From contig NZ_SDDX01000014.1 of assembly GCF_004115925.1 (NCBI RefSeq), positions 62,001 through 126,000 of the forward strand: DNA of 64,000 nucleotides. The letters are read 5' to 3'. The translations under genes and the position numbers were made by a program. Every line of letters begins with the position of its first letter. The stretch's first letter is position 1. This DNA comes from Lelliottia nimipressuralis. Its GTDB lineage: Bacteria > Pseudomonadota > Gammaproteobacteria > Enterobacterales > Enterobacteriaceae. The notes beneath the pieces are model-generated. The model was not told the DNA's origin, did no database searches, and worked only from the letters and a program-made list of their open reading frames with translations. Shown here one piece after another: positions 60,454-64,000 of the stretch.

Positions 60454-60948
60454 CTACTCAATGCTCATTTTGCTGACCTGCCATGCTGACCTTGAATAAA
60501 ACACCTGATTATTCAGCTCAGGTTCGCTGTCATAGGGATAGACGATGAAGAGCGGACCTTTGTCGCGAACACGCATGTATTCGCCATTAATTTTTAAGGC
60601 AAGGATCACATTGTATTTTTGGAAGTCACTGAGAGGGATAACGGTGGTGTAGTCATTAAGTGCAGTAACCTTAACGATAGAACCTTTGGCGCCTACGTAA
60701 TCCATGAGTTTTTTCAGCGGAATACCCGTAAAGGTTGTGCGCCCATTGTACCAGGGAGAGGCGGTCTGGAAACTGACCATACCCAGCTTTTCAAGGCTGG
60801 CGACATCAAAAACGGCTTTGCCCTCTTCATTTGTATTTTCGATATTACCGGACATGGTTAAAAGGACTTTCCCGGTAGGTTTGGGAAGCTCCCCCGCCAT
60901 AGCCTGCGACGCAATCACTAAGCTGAACAACATGACAATTAACTTCAT
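60454..60948 (-). CDS. Periplasmic sulfite-oxidase-fold protein without cysteine
   Basis: A 164-residue secreted protein with a signal peptide 1-18 (cleavage after AMA). The mature part resembles the molybdopterin-binding SUOX fold (FTGIPLKKLMDYVGAKG, ALNDYTTVIPLSDF, RDKGPLFIVYP). It has no cysteine at all, so the cofactor-ligating cysteine of true oxidases is missing. It is probably a ligand- or cofactor-sensing partner of the GGDEF-EAL protein encoded 17 bases downstream. Confidence 0.78.
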   Translation of the reverse strand: MKLIVMLFSLVIASQAMAGELPKPTGKVLLTMSGNIENTNEEGKAVFDVASLEKLGMVSFQTASPWYNGRTTFTGIPLKKLMDYVGAKGSIVKVTALNDYTTVIPLSDFQKYNVILALKINGEYMRVRDKGPLFIVYPYDSEPELNNQVFYSRSAWQVSKMSIE

Positions 60949-61214
60949 TTTATCTACCCATCCGTCAAATATAAAAGAATTATAATTTAGTTATTATGCT
61001 ATTTATACATGCTGTCTGGAGAATAACAATGCATTAAGAAAATTATAATTTAATGCATAAAATCAATGTGTTATGAAATTTTAGTTGTTTAGTGATGATT
61101 AATCAAGGTTGATACTGTTATTTTAAGTGCATTAAATCTAACCACGTCTGTACAAACAATAATCTATGTGTTTGGTTAGCGCAAATAAACCCACACAAAT
61201 ATTAATGCTTAGTG

Positions 61215-61270
61215 TTTGATGCAAGCCCAGTGCCGCGTTGTGGTAAAGAGAGAGGGCTTTGATGCAAGCC
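61215..61270 (+). repeat. 13-base direct repeat, two copies
   Basis: TTTGATGCAAGCC occurs at 61215-61227 and 61258-61270, 43 bases apart. No homology to a known site recognised. Confidence 0.7.
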
Positions 61271-61440
61271 TGACGTTTGTCAGTTTGTTGGATAAAATTC
61301 CACAATATTGAGAAAAAAATGTCTGGCTGACTTCTGACTCACTCGCAACAAAGCCTTCATCAACGGCAGTTCCGGCTGAACGGCAGGTGCATTCAGTCAC
61401 CGGTCCCCGCAGGGGGTAGCGGACACGCCCCCTCTCCTGG

Positions 61441-61531
61441 CACAACGAAGGCTACTCCCAGGCGGAAATCCTGCGACATTTTTCGGGCAGGAAAGCACGA
61501 CAAGATTGCGCAACCGGGTCTGGTCTTCTGA
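61441..61531 (+). pseudogene. Possible remnant of a REP-associated transposase
   Basis: The frame reads HNEGYSQAEILRHFSGRK before drifting to a stop at about 61531. GYSQAEI.RHF resembles the C-terminal helix-turn-helix that many REP-associated Y1 transposases carry. The rest of the gene is absent. Short match, so tentative. Confidence 0.3.
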
Positions 61532-61573
61532 CATATTTCACCTTTATTTGCTCCGGTATAAGGAGGAACAACT

Positions 61574-61597
61574 GTGGCAAATGCGTTTGTTCTCTAA
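61574..61597 (+). CDS. Seven-residue leader peptide ORF upstream of cat
   Basis: GTG GCA AAT GCG TTT GTT CTC TAA, preceded by AAGGAGG with a 7-base gap, a much better ribosome site than that of cat itself. The stop is followed by the dyad CTAAAG-G-CTTTAG (61594-61606). Short leaders with strong ribosome sites control several chloramphenicol resistance genes by translation attenuation; the same is inferred here. Confidence 0.4.
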   Translation: MANAFVL

Positions 61598-61682
61598 AGG
61601 CTTTAGGGCTCATAATCATCATTCATAGACGAAAAATCTTATGCTAACATCTTATTTATAAATGCGAATCAAAGGTTAAAAG

Positions 61683-62360
61683 ATGAAAAATACAACGCCA
61701 CATTATACGTCTGTTGATTTATCTCGTTGGGCAAGGAGGGAGCATTTTGAGATATTTCAGACGTTCGCTCAGTCGACATTTAATCAGACTGTTCAATTAG
61801 ACATTACGGCGTTGCTAAAACATATTAAAAAGGCTGGCTGGAAATTTTATCCGACGATGATTTCCCTCATTTCCAAAATCGTAAATCGGCATCCGGAGTT
61901 CCGTATGGCGATGAAGGATAATGAGCTTATCGTATGGGATGAAGTTCATCCAAACTATACCATTTTCCATAATGAAACAGAGACCTTTTCATCATTATGG
62001 AGTCACTACGATGGCAATATTCATCACTTCCAGAAAGTATATTCAGAAGATATGGCTCGCTACAGTAATAATACTGCTTATTGGCCTAAGGAGGAGTCAC
62101 GGGAAAATATATTTTTCATATCCGGTATTCCCTGGGTAACCTTTACCAGCTTCAACGTAAATGTGGCTAATATGAAGAACTTTTTTGCCCCTATGTTCAC
62201 GCTTGGAAAATACTTCGAACAAGAAGGCAAAGTATTGTTGCCTTTCGCCGTTCAGGTGCATCACTCCGTATGCGACGGTTTCCATGTGGCAAGACTGGTC
62301 AATGAGTTACAAGAACTCTGTGACGATTTGCAGCACCACCCAGACAATTCAAGTGATTGA
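61683..62360 (+). CDS. Type A chloramphenicol O-acetyltransferase
   Basis: A 225-residue acetyltransferase (family usual 213-220). The catalytic block is [10 protein letters not shown]: the general base is the second histidine (H194) with the structural D198. N-terminal [13 protein letters not shown] and central [14 protein letters not shown] segments are those of CatA proteins. It acetylates chloramphenicol using acetyl-CoA. The gene is AT-rich against its surroundings and no integron or transposon frames it, suggesting an old chromosomal acquisition. The exact cat allele was not determined. Confidence 0.9.
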   Translation: MKNTTPHYTSVDLSRWARREHFEIFQTFAQSTFNQTVQLDITALLKHIKKAGWKFYPTMISLISKIVNRHPEFRMAMKDNELIVWDEVHPNYTIFHNETETFSSLWSHYDGNIHHFQKVYSEDMARYSNNTAYWPKEESRENIFFISGIPWVTFTSFNVNVANMKNFFAPMFTLGKYFEQEGKVLLPFAVQVHHSVCDGFHVARLVNELQELCDDLQHHPDNSSD

Positions 62361-62604
62361 TGGTAATGATATTTACGCATTCATCTTTATCCGAGATGGG
62401 CAGCAACTTTCAGGCCTGTGTAAAGCGAGGGGACAAATGTTCACAGGGTGTGAAGGCCCGTTAACGCTATGGCAGCAAATATAAGCGCACCACCCTCGCC
62501 TGCACCCGAACGGATACTTCGGGTTGCCCTGATAAGGAAAATGATTGCAGGACCGTGACAAATGAAAAATACGATCTAAGATTTTGGGGAAGAAAGCTGA
62601 TTAC

Positions 62605-62724
62605 ATGGAGTTTCTGATGACTATTATTGTGGTGACAGTTCTGTTCTCCCTGCTCATTGTGCTGGGACTAAAATACATCCTGGTGCAGTTAATGAATGCC
62701 TGGTGTGATCCTGATGGTCATTAA
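62605..62724 (+). CDS. Small single-span membrane protein
   Basis: A 39-residue ORF, or 35 residues from the second ATG at 62617, which has GGAG six bases upstream and is the better start. One hydrophobic helix (TIIVVTVLFSLLIVLGLKYILVQL) is followed by a short polar tail WCDPDGH. It resembles the general design of small membrane regulators, such as KdpF-size proteins, but I recognise no family. Confidence 0.5.
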   Translation: MEFLMTIIVVTVLFSLLIVLGLKYILVQLMNAWCDPDGH

Positions 62725-62963
62725 GCAGTAGTAAACACACTGCCCCGGCGCGAACCCGTAATACCGTCTCATCCGTGGTTCGCGCTGGGAACGCATCCTG
62801 ACTCACTTCCCCCCTGCTCATCTCCCCTCCCCAGCAAATCTGGCTTGACGCACTGCGCGAACACAATTTTATGGCGTAAATAGACAGCACTTTCCGGCTT
62901 GACCTGAAGCTAACTTGAGCTTTTAAGATGCTTATCTGGAACTCAGACAGAAGGACTCGGTTT

Positions 62964-63407
62964 ATGAAACAGGTGGACGTTGGATTTACCCACGTGGCGT
63001 TTGTCGTCAGGGATTTGGATAAGAGTATTGATTTCTATCACCGTTATGCCGGAATGGAGGTTGTTCACAGACGCGAGCCTGATGTGCCAGAGGCACGCCA
63101 AATGGCATGGCTCAGCGATCGAACGCGTCCATTTGCACTGGTCCTCGTAAAGGCAGATGTCGTGACTGATACTCCTCTTGGGAATTTTGGTCATCTTGGC
63201 GTCGCTTGCTCAAGTATCGAAGCGATCGATGAAAAAGTGGCGATGGCGCGAGCAGAGGGTGTGCTGCGAAAAGAGCCGGTTCAGGCTGGTGATCCGGTGG
63301 GGTATTTTGTCTTTTTCGCTGACCCTGACGGCAATACGTTAGAACTTTCCTATGGGCAAAGAGTTGGGCTTGAAGCTTCTGGAACGCATACTGAACCCAA
63401 AAAGTAA
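62964..63407 (+). CDS. VOC/glyoxalase-fold protein
   Basis: A 147-residue protein of two beta-alpha-beta-beta-beta units. Candidate metal ligands are the His in GFTHVAFVVRD, the His in FGHLGVAC and the Glu in NTLELSY. The family includes glyoxalase I, dioxygenases and antibiotic-binding or -modifying proteins. The substrate is not evident. The start at 62964 follows AAGGA with 8-base spacing. It lies downstream of cat, but in a separate unit. Confidence 0.82.
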   Translation: MKQVDVGFTHVAFVVRDLDKSIDFYHRYAGMEVVHRREPDVPEARQMAWLSDRTRPFALVLVKADVVTDTPLGNFGHLGVACSSIEAIDEKVAMARAEGVLRKEPVQAGDPVGYFVFFADPDGNTLELSYGQRVGLEASGTHTEPKK

Positions 63408-63553
63408 CCTGACAGGCCAGTAATTACAGCGCTAACATCCTGGCTCCTGCATCGTTTAAACGCAAGATGACCGCTTATGGCAGAGTGGAGATGGCTATCG
63501 ATGCACCTCTCTTGCCGGATTAACGAGCAAGGCGCCAGGATGAATGATTGCCT

Positions 63554-63892
63554 TTAAAATGAAGGATAAACAGGGCGCTCATCAATTTTAGCGCACACGG
63601 ACAGTTTCTCTTCGCCCGCATATTGAAACCCAAATGAGTCACTGGATATTGAGTGGTAAAGCGTATCGCCATTCGCAAAAGGGATGATTTCGGTATCACC
63701 AGCGCGTTTATGCCCGGCCCCCGTTTCGAAGTTTCCTTTCCACCTTTCCTGCGTGTGACCGTAGACGTGAAGAATGATCTCCACCAGACCACGTTGTGGG
63801 CAATTAAGGCGTAAAAAGGTAGAGGAGAAATTTAAGGCGTTTGCAAAGCAGGAGAATGACAGAAGGCAAAACAGTAAAGCTCTTAAAAACAT
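63554..63892 (-). CDS. Small secreted protein of unknown function
   Basis: A 112-residue protein with a signal peptide of about 20 residues (LRALLFCLLSFSCFANA). The mature part has two cysteines (LNCPQRG and SVCAKID), so one disulphide is likely. No domain recognised. The ATG at 63892 is chosen because it opens directly into the signal sequence; a TTG start 36 bases upstream is possible. The last 108 bases of the window are AT-rich and hold only its promoter region. Confidence 0.6.
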   Translation of the reverse strand: MFLRALLFCLLSFSCFANALNFSSTFLRLNCPQRGLVEIILHVYGHTQERWKGNFETGAGHKRAGDTEIIPFANGDTLYHSISSDSFGFQYAGEEKLSVCAKIDERPVYPSF

Positions 63893-64000
63893 AATACCAA
63901 TATAGGCTCGTTCAAATTTGAATAACAATTTAGCTTAAGTTGCTAATGTTGACATTGCCCTGGATAAATATCACATAATTTTCAACAAGATAGATTATTT

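Larger units (their letters stand above)
60949..61573. other. Scarred AT-rich intergenic region
   Basis: About 620 bases. The first 200 are very AT-rich and should hold the promoter of the periplasmic protein gene. Then come two direct repeats (61215, 61258) and a GC-richer patch with a possible transposase remnant (61441-61531). Composition changes abruptly, as expected of old insertions. Confidence 0.55.

Noticed and set aside
60949..62604. Complete transposon or integron around cat
   Set aside because: No terminal inverted repeats, integrase, transposase gene or attC-like site could be found; only fragments.

Overview
This window reads as chromosomal DNA of an Enterobacteriaceae member of the Enterobacter/Lelliottia/Leclercia type. 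The backbone keeps the E. coli order sbcDC - mak - rdgC - ppnP - aroM - yaiA - aroL - yaiI - proC - dgcC - psiF - phoA - iraP - ddlA - yaiZ - yaiY - yaiW - sbmA - ampH - yaiV - hemB, with proteins of the E. coli lengths. The genus is an inference from gene content; nothing here fixes it.

Bases 1-26800 are this core backbone, with local insertions. A tandem pair of small lipoproteins (3450-4012) sits where E. coli has araJ. An MdtG-like exporter and an extensin-like protein (13418-15482) lie between iraP and ddlA. An isochorismatase-fold hydrolase lies between sbmA and ampH, and an intact AIDA-type autotransporter lies between yaiV and hemB. Conserved control sites are visible: a Pho box before phoA, and TrpR and TyrR sites before aroL.

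Bases 26900-32100 hold olsF (a fused ornithine-lipid synthase) and the tauABCD taurine operon. Bases 32242-41435, on the minus strand, are an 11-gene pi-type (Pap/Mrp-like) fimbrial locus: major pilin, PapH-like subunit, usher, chaperone, two minor pilins, an MrpH-like tip adhesin, then a stand-alone EAL phosphodiesterase, a MarT/ToxR-like membrane regulator with a FidL-like partner, and a LuxR-type regulator. This self-regulated fimbrial island is the strongest candidate for an undescribed system.

Bases 42058-49866, on the plus strand, are a UhpABC-like signalling set feeding straight into an AfuABC sugar-phosphate ABC transporter. After it come mmuPM (with tandem MetJ boxes and a possible leader ORF), an AI-2E-family membrane protein, a GAF-GGDEF cyclase, a methyltransferase and a POT-family peptide transporter.

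Bases 58463-64000 are accessory and AT-richer. They hold a periplasmic cysteine-free sulfite-oxidase-fold protein paired with a membrane GGDEF-EAL protein, a scarred stretch with direct repeats and a possible REP-transposase remnant, a chromosomal type-A chloramphenicol acetyltransferase preceded by a seven-codon leader ORF, a tiny membrane ORF, a VOC-fold protein and a small secreted protein. Four cyclic-di-GMP enzymes lie in the window (dgcC, the fimbrial EAL protein, the GAF-GGDEF protein and the GGDEF-EAL protein). I saw no tRNA, rRNA or CRISPR array.
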